A stretch of 64,000 nucleotides of DNA, taken from the NCBI GenBank assembly GCA_045638645.1, contig JAZUBU010000020.1, positions 21,677 to 85,676 of the forward strand. Reading direction: 5' to 3'. The number at the start of each line of letters is the position of its first letter. Within the stretch, counting starts at the first letter, position 1. Positions 36,686-45,509 of this stretch are shown in pieces. The translations under genes and the position numbers were made by a program. Under the pieces are notes generated by a model that was not told the DNA's origin, did not search any database, and saw only the letters and a list, made by a program, of their open reading frames with translations. The DNA is from JAGCJX01 sp045638645 (GTDB lineage Bacteria; Bacteroidota; Bacteroidia; Bacteroidales; UBA932).

Positions 36686-36693
36686 TATTTTTG
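36686..36693 (+). promoter_or_regulatory. -7 box before the NifX-like gene
   Basis: TATTTTTG fits the -7 consensus and lies 48 bases before the chosen ATG. The nearest TTTG upstream (36655-36658) is 27 bases away, longer than usual. Confidence 0.4.
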
Positions 36694-36741
36694 TACGAAT
36701 TTTATACGAACAAAAAAAACAACAAACCCAATACAAGAATC

Positions 36742-37107
36742 ATGAAAATAGCTGTACCTACCCGAGATGGCCACATCGATGACCACTTTGGCCATTGCGA
36801 CCACTATACCATTTATACCATTGAAAACCAAGCAATTTCAAACAAAGAAGACCTTCCTTCTCCGCAAGGTTGTGGTTGCAAGTCCGGTATTGCCGCCGAC
36901 CTGCAAGCCATGGGTGTTACCGTCATGCTCGCCGGAAACATGGGACCGGGTGCTTTGAACAAACTTCACGCCCACGGCATCCAAGTGATCCGCGGCTGCC
37001 ACGGACCGGTTGACGCCGTAGTCACCCTATACCTGAACGGCGAACTGGCCGACTCCGGCATCGGATGTGCCGGTCACAGTTCCGACCACCAATGCAGCGG
37101 ACACTAG
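36742..37107 (+). CDS. NifX/NifB-associated family iron-sulphur-cluster-binding protein
   Basis: About 121 residues of the dinitrogenase iron-molybdenum cofactor-binding family. The start MKIAVPTRDGHIDDHFGHC is typical. Cysteines and histidines follow in GCGCKSGIAADLQAMGVTVM, GNMGPGALNKLHAHGI and RGCHGP, and the tail GIGCAGHSSDHQC is Cys/His rich. No nif gene is near, so a general role in handling iron-sulphur clusters is more likely than nitrogen fixation. The frame is open further upstream (36691), but ATG 36742 is conserved. Confidence 0.85.
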   Translation: MKIAVPTRDGHIDDHFGHCDHYTIYTIENQAISNKEDLPSPQGCGCKSGIAADLQAMGVTVMLAGNMGPGALNKLHAHGIQVIRGCHGPVDAVVTLYLNGELADSGIGCAGHSSDHQCSGH

Positions 37108-37213
37108 ACCTCCTCGTCCGACGACCGTCCACCGACCACCGACGACAGCCGACACCAACGAATACCTGCCGACTGTTGCCGACCGACTCCCATCAACCCC
37201 TAACGCCCCCTGC

Positions 37214-37696
37214 ATGCCCCCGATCAACAAAACAAACGTTGCCCGCCTGCTCGATGCCCGTAAGATCCCTTACGAGCTCATTCCCTACACCGTGGATGAA
37301 AACGACCTGGCAGCCACCCACGTCGCCGAAGAACTGGGCGAGGACATTGCCCAAGTCTTCAAAACCCTCGTTTTGCGCGGCGACAAGAACGGTCTCTTTG
37401 TCTGTGTCATCCCCGGGGACGAGGAAGTGGACTTGAAAAAAGTGGCCAAGATTTCCGGGAACAAAAAAGCCGAAATGATTGCCGTGAAAGAACTGTTGCC
37501 CCTGACCGGCTACATTCGGGGAGGCTGCTGCCCGATCGGCATGAAAAAACCCTATCCGACCTGGATCCACTGCAGCTGCCAGGACTTCCCCCACATCTTC
37601 ATCAGTGCCGGTGTCCGCGGCCTGCAGCTAAAAATAAACCCCGACGACTTGTTGCAAGTGGTCGGGGCTAAAACGGAGGATCTGATCAAGGACTAA
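37214..37696 (+). CDS. ybaK: Cys-tRNA(Pro)/Cys-tRNA(Cys) deacylase (YbaK/EbsC family)
   Basis: A 160-residue cytoplasmic editing enzyme that removes misacylated Cys from tRNA(Pro). The N-terminus MPPINKTNVARLLDARKIPY leads into YTVDENDLAATHVAEELGE, VFKTLVLRGDKNGLFVCVIP and VKELLPLTGYIRGGCCPIG, all YbaK signatures. The chosen ATG at 37214 avoids an upstream Pro/Thr-rich low-complexity extension that comes from a CGAC-rich leader. Its stop overlaps the stop of the creatininase-like gene on the opposite strand. Confidence 0.9.
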   Translation: MPPINKTNVARLLDARKIPYELIPYTVDENDLAATHVAEELGEDIAQVFKTLVLRGDKNGLFVCVIPGDEEVDLKKVAKISGNKKAEMIAVKELLPLTGYIRGGCCPIGMKKPYPTWIHCSCQDFPHIFISAGVRGLQLKINPDDLLQVVGAKTEDLIKD

Positions 37697-38454
37697 TAAA
37701 TGGGTCCTTTCGCAAAATCCACCACAAAATCTACGATCTTCGGTATCACTGCCTCCACATAACGACGACCTTTCTCGGCGGTTGCCTTGTGCGGATTGCC
37801 AACACCTGTATCCTCCGTTACAGCGGCCCAGTCTCGGGGCAGCCAGGCCACTTTCCGGTTCAGTCCATCAATGGCAAACCGTTTGAAACGGCCGTCCCCA
37901 GCCAATTCCATCTTGACTTGGTCGGGATAATAATGGAGCATGACCGAAGTTTCCAATTCTCCCGCGTGATCATCTTCGGCTTCTTCGAAAAAGCCATCCC
38001 GTTTCACAATGTTGAACCATTCGTTGTGACAGATGATCATCTGCGGATCCTCTATCATCAGATCACGGATCATGGCTTTGAAAATATTGCCACCGTGACC
38101 GCTCATAATCATGAGCTTACGAATGTTCTGACGTTTCAACGAAATCACAATGTCCCGCAAGACAGCAAACTGCGTCGCCTGGGAGGTATGGATACAGAAA
38201 GGCAATTCTATCTGTCCAGGATTCTGAGAGCCCAACGGGATGCCCGGCAGCACCATGGCTTTTACCCCACGTGCCGCTGCCTGTTCCACAACCTCAAAAG
38301 CAATGGCTTGAGCCGTCAGCATGTCCGTACAATACGGAAGATGACGATTGTGCGGCTCCGTCGCCCCCCAAGGAAGGATGGCCAGATCGTAAGCATCTGT
38401 CCGGCTGACATCCCCCCATTTGGCGTACGTGATATCGTAAGCTGAATGATTCAT
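37693..38454 (-). CDS. Creatininase-family amidohydrolase
   Basis: A 253-residue metal-dependent hydrolase. Metal and catalytic motifs are GATEPHNRHLPYCTDMLTA (in place of E-x-HG-x-HLP-x-x-TD), SGHGGN and DDHAGELETSVML, matching family spacing. Members act on creatinine, on formamidopyrimidines, and in mycofactocin maturation, so the substrate is not predictable. It is the last gene of a four-gene operon after SIS, MFS and ROK genes, ten bases from the SIS stop. That context points to an amide or amino sugar derivative. Its stop overlaps ybaK. Confidence 0.85.
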   Translation of the reverse strand: MNHSAYDITYAKWGDVSRTDAYDLAILPWGATEPHNRHLPYCTDMLTAQAIAFEVVEQAAARGVKAMVLPGIPLGSQNPGQIELPFCIHTSQATQFAVLRDIVISLKRQNIRKLMIMSGHGGNIFKAMIRDLMIEDPQMIICHNEWFNIVKRDGFFEEAEDDHAGELETSVMLHYYPDQVKMELAGDGRFKRFAIDGLNRKVAWLPRDWAAVTEDTGVGNPHKATAEKGRRYVEAVIPKIVDFVVDFAKGPIY

Positions 38455-38464
38455 GGTAATTCGC

Positions 38465-39226
38465 TTAAACGCCTTTCACGCGTTCTTTGTATTCTTTGAT
38501 GCAAGCATCCAAACGTTCATGAGCCGTCGTATCACCGGGCACATTGTGCGAAGGGTGAATGTACAGTTTCACGCCTCTTTCTTCCAGAATTTCAGCAACG
38601 GTACAAATGGTCATCCAAACCGTTGTGATGAAGGCCATGGTCGAAAGGGGACCGATTTTGTCCTGGTGATTTTTCAGAGATACCGATGCATCCACAAGCG
38701 GACAGCAGGAATCCACCACATAGTCAGCAATTTGGAAGAGGTTCTTTCCACCGGAATGACGGGGTACTTTGGCACCGGTTTGTTCAGCAGAACCGTAAAC
38801 GATCACCTTCATGCCGCGTTTTTTGGCTTCCAAAGCCACATCGATATTCACAGCATTGATACCGGTGTGCGAGAAAATCCACAGAACGTCGCGTTCATCG
38901 AAATTCCAGCTGTCCATGATGGCTTTACCATAACCTTCGGTTCTTTCCAGGAAGAGGAATTGGTTGATACCCATTTCACCAGTAATATGAGTAAAGAACG
39001 TCAAAGGCAGCTCGCAAAGCGGGTGAAAGCCCACAAAACCACCAATTCTCGGATACATTTCTTCGATCGGAAGATTCGCGTGTCCGCAACCGAAAGTATG
39101 CACCCAACGGCCCGCTTGAATCGCATCTGCCATCACTTCGGCCACTTTCTTAATTTGCTCCATTTGAGTTTCCTCAATTTTGTTCATCACGCCAAAAGCG
39201 TTCTTTTTCCATTCGTTTGCTAACAT
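38465..39226 (-). CDS. SIS-domain sugar isomerase/phosphosugar-binding protein (UPF0309-like)
   Basis: A 253-residue cytoplasmic protein with a SIS fold. VHTFGCGHANLPIEEMYPRI and IFSHTGINAVNIDVALEAKK, with GMKVIVYGS, match the UPF0309 family. SIS domains bind phosphorylated sugars, and relatives include MurQ-type etherases and AgaS deaminases. It follows the MFS gene by 32 bases and precedes the creatininase-like gene by ten. It is a likely phosphosugar isomerase or deaminase in a sugar utilisation unit. Confidence 0.8.
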   Translation of the reverse strand: MLANEWKKNAFGVMNKIEETQMEQIKKVAEVMADAIQAGRWVHTFGCGHANLPIEEMYPRIGGFVGFHPLCELPLTFFTHITGEMGINQFLFLERTEGYGKAIMDSWNFDERDVLWIFSHTGINAVNIDVALEAKKRGMKVIVYGSAEQTGAKVPRHSGGKNLFQIADYVVDSCCPLVDASVSLKNHQDKIGPLSTMAFITTVWMTICTVAEILEERGVKLYIHPSHNVPGDTTAHERLDACIKEYKERVKGV

Positions 39227-39258
39227 TTTTCTAAAAATTAAATGGTTATTTAATTAAG

Positions 39259-40419
39259 TTACTTTTTCTTCTCGGCAAATCGCTGGGCTGATCGGGTCGC
39301 CACGGGCAGAACCACCAACATAGCGACAACCGCCAACACCAAAAATATGGGGAAAAGATTGGAATATCCAACTTGAAACGTCTTTCCTGCCAGGAAATTC
39401 AGCGAGTAATTCCCGCACAAGCCCAAGAGCATGGCAATCGAGATGGCAGATCCCGTCATGTGACTGAATGCAGATCCGACACGTGCCAGGATGACCGGGA
39501 AGGTAGCACTGACTCCGATACCCATCAACAGGGTACTCAAATAAGGCAGAATCACCGACGCATCAGCAAAATACATCATCCCTGCACCGAACAAGGCAAC
39601 TACCAGAAAACCTGCCAACAAAGTCAGATCCTTGAAGCGTCCCATCAGGATGCTCAATCCCACGCGACCTATGAGCATGCCCACGGTCAACAAGGTCAAG
39701 GCCAAGGTGGCTGCACTATTGGTCAAGCCATTGTCTGTCAAAAATTTGGCCGTATAATTACCCGATATGGCCTCCAAACCGCTTTGAAAGAACAGAACGG
39801 CGGAGAACAACAGAATCACCGGATAACGCAACAAGCGGATGGAATCCGTATAAGCCACTTGTCCCTGGGGCTTTGCTTTCGGGAAGGAAATACAGCAGAA
39901 GTACACAATGAACAGCACAATCAGGATGGAAGCCACGGTCAACGGAACGACATAATCTTCGATCAACGAACAGGAGAGGGTCCAGCAAAGAGCTCCCACA
40001 CAGTAAAACGAACTCATGATACTCATCATTTTACCACGTTTCGGATCCTCATAAATATCCGATACCAGCGCATTGGTGGCACCATTCAAAATACCGCCCC
40101 CAATTCCCAACACAATCATGCTCACACGCAACAAGGCCATTTGTCCGAAGTTTGCAAGTCCCAACAGGCCTCCCAAAGCAAGAACCGAAGCCGCAATCAT
40201 CAGCCCCTTATATCCAAATTTATCCACGACCGGACCAAAGAAAATGGTACCCACAATAATGCCGATGGACAGGAACTGCGGCAGGGTCACGGCCTGCGGA
40301 ATCCGCAGGGTCAAGGGATTCATGATGGCACCCAACGCCAACATGATCACACCAAAAATGGCGATACCGGCACAGGCCGCTACAAAAACCTTCGGAACAG
40401 AATACGATTTATTTTCCAT
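39259..40419 (-). CDS. MFS transporter
   Basis: About 386 residues and twelve predicted membrane segments. The start MENKSYSVPKVFVAACAGIA replaces an ORF start 30 codons upstream. Conserved features are GPVVDKFGYKG (loop 2-3), IVLGIGGGILNGATNALVSD, and VGMLIGRVGLSILMGRFKDL. The glucose/galactose-type MFS families look alike; the substrate is unassigned. The start overlaps the ROK gene stop by 11 bases, so translation is coupled. It presumably imports the sugar metabolised by the operon. Confidence 0.85.
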   Translation of the reverse strand: MENKSYSVPKVFVAACAGIAIFGVIMLALGAIMNPLTLRIPQAVTLPQFLSIGIIVGTIFFGPVVDKFGYKGLMIAASVLALGGLLGLANFGQMALLRVSMIVLGIGGGILNGATNALVSDIYEDPKRGKMMSIMSSFYCVGALCWTLSCSLIEDYVVPLTVASILIVLFIVYFCCISFPKAKPQGQVAYTDSIRLLRYPVILLFSAVLFFQSGLEAISGNYTAKFLTDNGLTNSAATLALTLLTVGMLIGRVGLSILMGRFKDLTLLAGFLVVALFGAGMMYFADASVILPYLSTLLMGIGVSATFPVILARVGSAFSHMTGSAISIAMLLGLCGNYSLNFLAGKTFQVGYSNLFPIFLVLAVVAMLVVLPVATRSAQRFAEKKK

Positions 40420-41377
40420 ACGATTGATGATTAAATGACCGCAACACCAGGTAAGCAGCGCCCAACAAGGCCGCATCGCCCCCGACCTGAGACGCACAAT
40501 ATTGTACATCCTTCATCGAAATGGGCTGCCCCCATCGGCAGGCTTCCTGATAAATCCGGTCGATGAAACGTACAGCGGGACCGAAGACGCCCCCGCCAAA
40601 AATAATTTTCTCGGGATTGAAGAGACTCACCAGATTGGCTGTCCCCATCCCCCACATTTGTACAGCCTTATCCAAGGCTGCTACCGCAATTGGATCCTGC
40701 TGGTCATACACAGCAAATACATCGTGGGAGGTCACTTCTTCCAAGGGCTTCTGACGCAAAGGACCCTGATACGCGGGATTTTCCTGCAACAGACGCCGTG
40801 CATTCGTACCAATTCCATTGCCGGAAGCATAGTATTCAAAACAGCCCACCGGAATGAATTCCTCGCGGTAAGGATGTTCCAGGGCCATCCATCCGGTCGC
40901 TCCTACGATATCATTCGCCCCATGAATCACCCGACCATCCAGGAGGATACCGGCACCAATCCCAGTTCCGACAGCCAGATAAATAGCATTCTCGCAACCT
41001 TGCGCGGCACCCTGCCACACCTCACCCAGGATGTAACACGTACGGTCACTCTCGATGCACACAGGGATCTTCGGGTTATTCAGAATGGATTTGATTTTGG
41101 CCTTCAAGGGATAATTGTCCCAACCCGGAATGTTGGGTGCCCAGACACGATCGGTCCGGGAATAGACAATCCCCGGCACACAAACACCAATCCCCTGAAA
41201 AACTTCGGTCATGTGCTCGGACTGCAGAGCGAGAATTACTTCGTTGATCAAATCACCCACCTGCTCACCGGTTCGACCGGCCAACAAGGCATTTTTGCGG
41301 GCAAGAATCCGGCCATTCGCATCAAAGATTGCAGCGGCCACTTTGGTTCCTCCCAAATCAATTCCAATGACTGCCAT
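40409..41377 (-). CDS. ROK-family sugar kinase lacking the zinc motif
   Basis: A 322-residue protein of the ROK/hexokinase fold: IGIDLGGTKVAAAIFD at the N-terminus, LAVGTGIGAGILLDG in the middle, and FGGGVFGPAVRFID near the end. Typical ROK proteins have a GH in GELGH and a CxCGxxGC zinc motif; here the corresponding stretch is VGATGWMALEHP...VGCFEYYASGNG, so the His and three of four cysteines are missing. First gene of the operon, with a good promoter. It likely phosphorylates a sugar or amino sugar; regulator function is unlikely without a DNA-binding domain. Confidence 0.85.
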   Translation of the reverse strand: MAVIGIDLGGTKVAAAIFDANGRILARKNALLAGRTGEQVGDLINEVILALQSEHMTEVFQGIGVCVPGIVYSRTDRVWAPNIPGWDNYPLKAKIKSILNNPKIPVCIESDRTCYILGEVWQGAAQGCENAIYLAVGTGIGAGILLDGRVIHGANDIVGATGWMALEHPYREEFIPVGCFEYYASGNGIGTNARRLLQENPAYQGPLRQKPLEEVTSHDVFAVYDQQDPIAVAALDKAVQMWGMGTANLVSLFNPEKIIFGGGVFGPAVRFIDRIYQEACRWGQPISMKDVQYCASQVGGDAALLGAAYLVLRSFNHQSYGK

Positions 41378-41400
41378 AACACGACTTGTTTAGACAGCAA

Positions 41401-41408
41401 CAAAGTTA
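41401..41408 (-). promoter_or_regulatory. Promoter -7 box for the ROK-MFS-SIS-creatininase operon
   Basis: TAACTTTG on the minus strand, 23 bases before the ROK start codon. A weak TTGC-type element lies about 20 bases upstream, inside the end of the M1 aminopeptidase gene. Confidence 0.6.
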
Positions 41409-41414
41409 AGAAAA

Positions 41415-43928
41415 TTATTTCATGCGGAGCAAGGGATCTGCTTGTTGACGCACCTTACTCAACAGCAACGGATGCACCTGAGAGGCATGACTGTGCAAAT
41501 AATCCAAAACGATCTGCTTGGCCTCCACCGTGGTATGACCACTCAGCAAAGCGCCTGCCCAGTTTTTCGGAAAGAAGATATCTCCGGTCCGTTGGATTTC
41601 AGGCAACATTTCCAGTCCTTCCCGCAAATAATTCAAAGCCTCCAACTGACGGTCCGGATGGGCGAGCAATTGCAAGGCCTCAGCCACCCATGGTTCGATA
41701 ATCCGATTGGAAGGCTGCTTCAGGTCTTCAAAGAAAGCGGACCGCATCTCGCTGAGCGGATGCACGGCGCGGGCGAGGAAATCAAATTCAGCCAATTCGT
41801 CCGGATGATCCAACAAAAGACGGTGCTGCGCCAGCAGTTCCAGCGCCCTCTCGGGATAAAAGACAGCCAATCGATACACCAGTTTCGTCTTGTCCTTCAG
41901 GTTCCGGTCTGCATCGTCATAAGCCTCCAGCAACCATTCCCGCACCTGAGGGTCTTTCGCCACCTCCATCAGTGCAAGAAAAGACAGCCGTTTCTTGACA
42001 GGATCCTTCACCGAAGCGGCGAATAGCCATAACCGCTGCTCCACGTCTGTCAAAGCAGGATTCCAGTGCAATACCGTTATCAATTGATTCAATGCCTGAG
42101 AAAAGAGCAACTGGTTCGTCTCCTGCCCTACCACCTCCATCAGGGCCGTTGCCCAAGGGGCTGGCTGTAATTTTCCCAACCAGAAGAGTTCCTGAAAGTT
42201 TGTCAGCAAGGCCCGACGCTGCAAATCATCCGTCAAAGTCGGCAATTGCGACAACCAGTAATCGCGGGTCTGCGCATCCATCACAAAGACACCATACCCC
42301 ATCGCATCGGTATTCGGCAAAACCGGACCGACCCCTGCCGGCAACAGAACACGGGTTACTTCATCGGCCAGAACCACACGCTGTTCGTTCCACCGCAATC
42401 GTCCCGGAGCGCCTGGTTGGGGTTCCTGCCATCCGATGACAATGGATTGTTCCCAGGACAAATCCCGCCCCAAGGGATCGGACTGATAGATGGTCAGGCT
42501 GTCTCCATTGCGTTGGAATTTATAGCGGGGTGCACCCTCCGAGGCTACCCAAACATCACTCCAATGCAACATATCGATGGGCACCTGCGCATCCATCACC
42601 GCAATGAGTTCATCCCACGTTGAATTCCCGTACGCATATTGTTTCAAGTACTGACGGACACCTGCTTGAAAGGGTTTTTCCCCCATACGTTCCACCAGCT
42701 TGCTCATCACAATCGGCGCTTTGTTATACACGATGTTCGAGTAAATCAAACCGGCATCCTTCAGGTTTCCCAACGGCTGGCTTAAAGAAACGGCTCCCGT
42801 GGTCCGTTCCTCCGCGTAGGCAGACAAATGGTAAGAAGAGAAATTCAACCGGTCGTCGTAGTCCGGATACTGCAGCTTGATGATTTGTGCGGCAAAATAA
42901 TTCGCAAACACCTCTTTGATCCATACATCATCAAACCAGGTCATGGTCACATAATCCCCAAACCACATGTGAGCCGTCTCGTGCGCAATGACGGAACTGC
43001 GCGCCATCCGCTCCTTCAGCGAAGGATTGGCTTCCAGAAACATCCGCGACGCATTGTACAAGGTTGCCCCTGTGTGTTCCATGCCCCCGTACTGGAAACC
43101 TGGCAATATAATCAAGTCATACTTGGCAAAAGGATAGGGAATCCCCGTGTATTCCTCCAACCAAGCCAGGGAGGCAAAGACCTCCTCTGCTATGAGTGGC
43201 AATTGCTGCAGTTTGGCCGGATCAGTCTCCCGGTGATAAATGCCCAACGACCGGTCCTTCACAAATTCCTGGTAAGTGAATTCGCCCACAACAAACGAAA
43301 ACAAATACGTACTCAAGGGTTCCGTCTCACAGAAACGCACAATTTTCTTCCCTTTTTGATACGGATCTTCCACCTCACCTTTGGACTTACCGTTCGCGAC
43401 AGCTTCCCACGACTCTGGAATGGAAAGTCGCAAGGTATAACGACCCTTCAAATTCGGTTGGTCAAAACAAGGAAACAAGGTTCGGGCCCGGTCAGGAACG
43501 AGCAAAGTATACAGAAAATCCGGCCGACGGTTCAGCGACTGATCCGGACTGACAAAATGAACTTCCACCTGATTGGATCCCGATTTCAGCTCCTCACCGG
43601 GCAAACGCAGGTGCTCCGAAACCATCTCCACCGGAATGGGATGGCCATTCAACACCACTTGCTGAACCTCACCGGTAAAATCCAGCCAAAGATCCTTCCG
43701 TCGAGAATACGGTTGGATTTCCGGCAAGTCAAAGGACAGAATGTTCTTACCGAGTACAGCCTTCTCCTGCTCCAAGGGGATATTGAAATAAAGGTTGTAT
43801 TTCAAATTGGTCACGCGAGATTTACGATCTGCTGCCCGCTCACGGGTCACCCCAACGACAGGGTCTTGGATTTGATCACATCCACACATCAGGAAAAGTA
43901 TCCCCAAAATAAGCCAAACTCGTTTCAT
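41415..43928 (-). CDS. M1-family aminopeptidase, lipoprotein
   Basis: An 837-residue zinc metallopeptidase. The signal MKRVWLILGILFLMCGC has a lipobox Cys17. The substrate motif is GGMEHTGATLY in place of GAMEN. Zinc ligands are His316, His320 and Glu339 in HETAHMWFGDY...WIKEVFANY. An ERAP1-like helical C-terminal domain follows. It trims N-terminal residues from peptides at the cell surface or periplasm. An in-frame TAA four codons upstream excludes a longer start, and a complete promoter abuts the ATG, which predicts a leaderless mRNA. Confidence 0.92.
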   Translation of the reverse strand: MKRVWLILGILFLMCGCDQIQDPVVGVTRERAADRKSRVTNLKYNLYFNIPLEQEKAVLGKNILSFDLPEIQPYSRRKDLWLDFTGEVQQVVLNGHPIPVEMVSEHLRLPGEELKSGSNQVEVHFVSPDQSLNRRPDFLYTLLVPDRARTLFPCFDQPNLKGRYTLRLSIPESWEAVANGKSKGEVEDPYQKGKKIVRFCETEPLSTYLFSFVVGEFTYQEFVKDRSLGIYHRETDPAKLQQLPLIAEEVFASLAWLEEYTGIPYPFAKYDLIILPGFQYGGMEHTGATLYNASRMFLEANPSLKERMARSSVIAHETAHMWFGDYVTMTWFDDVWIKEVFANYFAAQIIKLQYPDYDDRLNFSSYHLSAYAEERTTGAVSLSQPLGNLKDAGLIYSNIVYNKAPIVMSKLVERMGEKPFQAGVRQYLKQYAYGNSTWDELIAVMDAQVPIDMLHWSDVWVASEGAPRYKFQRNGDSLTIYQSDPLGRDLSWEQSIVIGWQEPQPGAPGRLRWNEQRVVLADEVTRVLLPAGVGPVLPNTDAMGYGVFVMDAQTRDYWLSQLPTLTDDLQRRALLTNFQELFWLGKLQPAPWATALMEVVGQETNQLLFSQALNQLITVLHWNPALTDVEQRLWLFAASVKDPVKKRLSFLALMEVAKDPQVREWLLEAYDDADRNLKDKTKLVYRLAVFYPERALELLAQHRLLLDHPDELAEFDFLARAVHPLSEMRSAFFEDLKQPSNRIIEPWVAEALQLLAHPDRQLEALNYLREGLEMLPEIQRTGDIFFPKNWAGALLSGHTTVEAKQIVLDYLHSHASQVHPLLLSKVRQQADPLLRMK

Positions 43929-43932
43929 AAGA

Positions 43933-43962
43933 CAAACTTAGCACAATTTCTGCGGATACAAA
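43933..43962 (-). promoter_or_regulatory. Promoter abutting the M1 aminopeptidase start
   Basis: On the minus strand TTTG (43962-43959), an 18-base spacer and TAAGTTTG (43940-43933) form a full Bacteroides-type promoter. Only four bases separate the -7 box from the ATG. Confidence 0.65.
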
Positions 43963-43994
43963 AATTGTGCTAACATAAGACCCTAAACAAAAAA

Positions 43995-44022
43995 GTGGTG
44001 TATGCTGTGCTGCATACACCAC
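43995..44022 (-). terminator. Terminator after the 453-residue lipoprotein gene
   Basis: GTGGTGTATGC / GCATACACCAC forms an 11-bp perfect stem, followed on the minus strand by TTTTTTG. Confidence 0.85.
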
Positions 44023-44046
44023 CGTTTATTTTAGTTTAGCAATTAC

Positions 44047-45408
44047 TTAGAAAGCTACTACATCAGTAGAAACTACAGAGGCACGTGAAGCAATTTGAGC
44101 TTTTGCTTTACCAGTAAACATCTTGGCAGCGCGAGGTGCACTGCTTGCTTCTTTTGCAGTCAAGGTAATGTCATCAGCAATGTAGAAGAGAGGGAAGTCC
44201 TCTTCATTAGCATAGGGAGATAATCTATTGCTATTTTCATTAAAAGCATAAATTTCGAAGTTACGTACGGTAACGTGATAACCACCGCCAACTTCAACTG
44301 TTTCACCGATACCTTCTGCAACACCTTGGTTCTTCACGAAGGTATAAGCAGGGAATTGTCCGGTTACGAAAGTAGAACCTTCTTCGTAGTCACCGTAAAC
44401 CAACCAAGTGGGAGCATATCCGTCTGAATCTGCTTGACCAACTACAACTCCTGCGTACACTTGCAATGAACCATCTTGACCTACAACACCGATAGCAGGA
44501 AGAGTGGGATCCATTTGGCTCCAGCCATAAATTTCAACTTGTGAAGGATCAACAGAGCTACCCGTGATGGTAACATCCATTTCGAAGTCATGAGCAACGA
44601 AATCCATAGCCAAATAACCGTCAGAACCAATGCTCAATTTCATTGCTTGGGATGCAGTCAGAGTCCAATCGCCGAACCAACTTGCTACGGTATCATCCAC
44701 TTCGAACTCAGCAGTAGTCACCTCGTCGGTAAGCAGGGTAGTTTCACCACTAACGTGAGTTGCATGTGCAATCACAGAGTAGCTGGTATTGGCAGTACAT
44801 TCGTCCAAGTAAATCAAGCAACCGTCTGAGTTTACGTATTCAAGACCTTCTGCATCCAAGGTTTGGAAAACATCTGAATATCCTTCCCATGCTTCTTCTC
44901 CACTCATACCTTCGAGACCATCAGTGGGAATTACCAGGAATTTCACTTCGATAACGTCTTGACCAATCCATTCGATGAAGATAGAATTGTAGGAAGTCAA
45001 ACCTTGATCAGCATATTCATCCGTTACATACATATCTTGTTCAAACCATACATCCGGAACGGGAGCAGTAATGGTAACAGTGATGTCAGCAAATTGTGAA
45101 TCTTTGTACTCTTTAGAGTCAGCAGCCGCATTTGCTTGTACGCGTACGGTGTAAGAACCGGGTTGCAAGTCAGAGAAAGTTACAGAAGTTTCAGTGGTAG
45201 TCGCTTGTTCAGTCATGATGTAGGTGTAACCCACAGCATTTTCTACAGCGTTCCAAGAGATGGTGAAACCGTTTTCAGTTTGGTTGGAAACGGTCAGGGT
45301 CGGGGTTTCCAAAGCAACCTTTTCTACAGGTTTTCCGGTGTCGTCGGTGTCTTTGCCACAAGCGGTCAAAGCAAGCGCAACGATTGCCAATGCAAAAAAT
45401 TTCTTCAT
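44047..45408 (-). CDS. Surface lipoprotein with Fn3-like domain
   Basis: A 453-residue lipoprotein. The signal MKKFFALAIVALALTACGKD has lipobox Cys17. Residues 35-112 form an Fn3-like module (VSNQTENGFTISWNAVENA). The rest is acidic and aromatic: VWFEQDMYVTDEYADQG, SWFGDWTLTASQAMKLSIG and YGDYEEGSTFVTGQFPAY. That WFGDWTLT-type domain is common in Bacteroidales lipoproteins but has no known role to me. It has its own terminator. Its coding sequence is slightly richer in AT than flanking housekeeping genes. Confidence 0.72.
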   Translation of the reverse strand: MKKFFALAIVALALTACGKDTDDTGKPVEKVALETPTLTVSNQTENGFTISWNAVENAVGYTYIMTEQATTTETSVTFSDLQPGSYTVRVQANAAADSKEYKDSQFADITVTITAPVPDVWFEQDMYVTDEYADQGLTSYNSIFIEWIGQDVIEVKFLVIPTDGLEGMSGEEAWEGYSDVFQTLDAEGLEYVNSDGCLIYLDECTANTSYSVIAHATHVSGETTLLTDEVTTAEFEVDDTVASWFGDWTLTASQAMKLSIGSDGYLAMDFVAHDFEMDVTITGSSVDPSQVEIYGWSQMDPTLPAIGVVGQDGSLQVYAGVVVGQADSDGYAPTWLVYGDYEEGSTFVTGQFPAYTFVKNQGVAEGIGETVEVGGGYHVTVRNFEIYAFNENSNRLSPYANEEDFPLFYIADDITLTAKEASSAPRAAKMFTGKAKAQIASRASVVSTDVVAF

Positions 45409-45509
45409 AATGTTGTTTTTATTAGTAATTAAAAATTTACAAACATATTCTGCTACCGAATATGAATGACAAAGATATGTCTTTTCTCTGAAATTATCGC
45501 TATTTTTCT

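Noticed and set aside
37067..37213. N-terminal extension of ybaK
   Set aside because: Pro/Thr-rich low complexity without YbaK similarity; ATG 37214 begins the conserved region.
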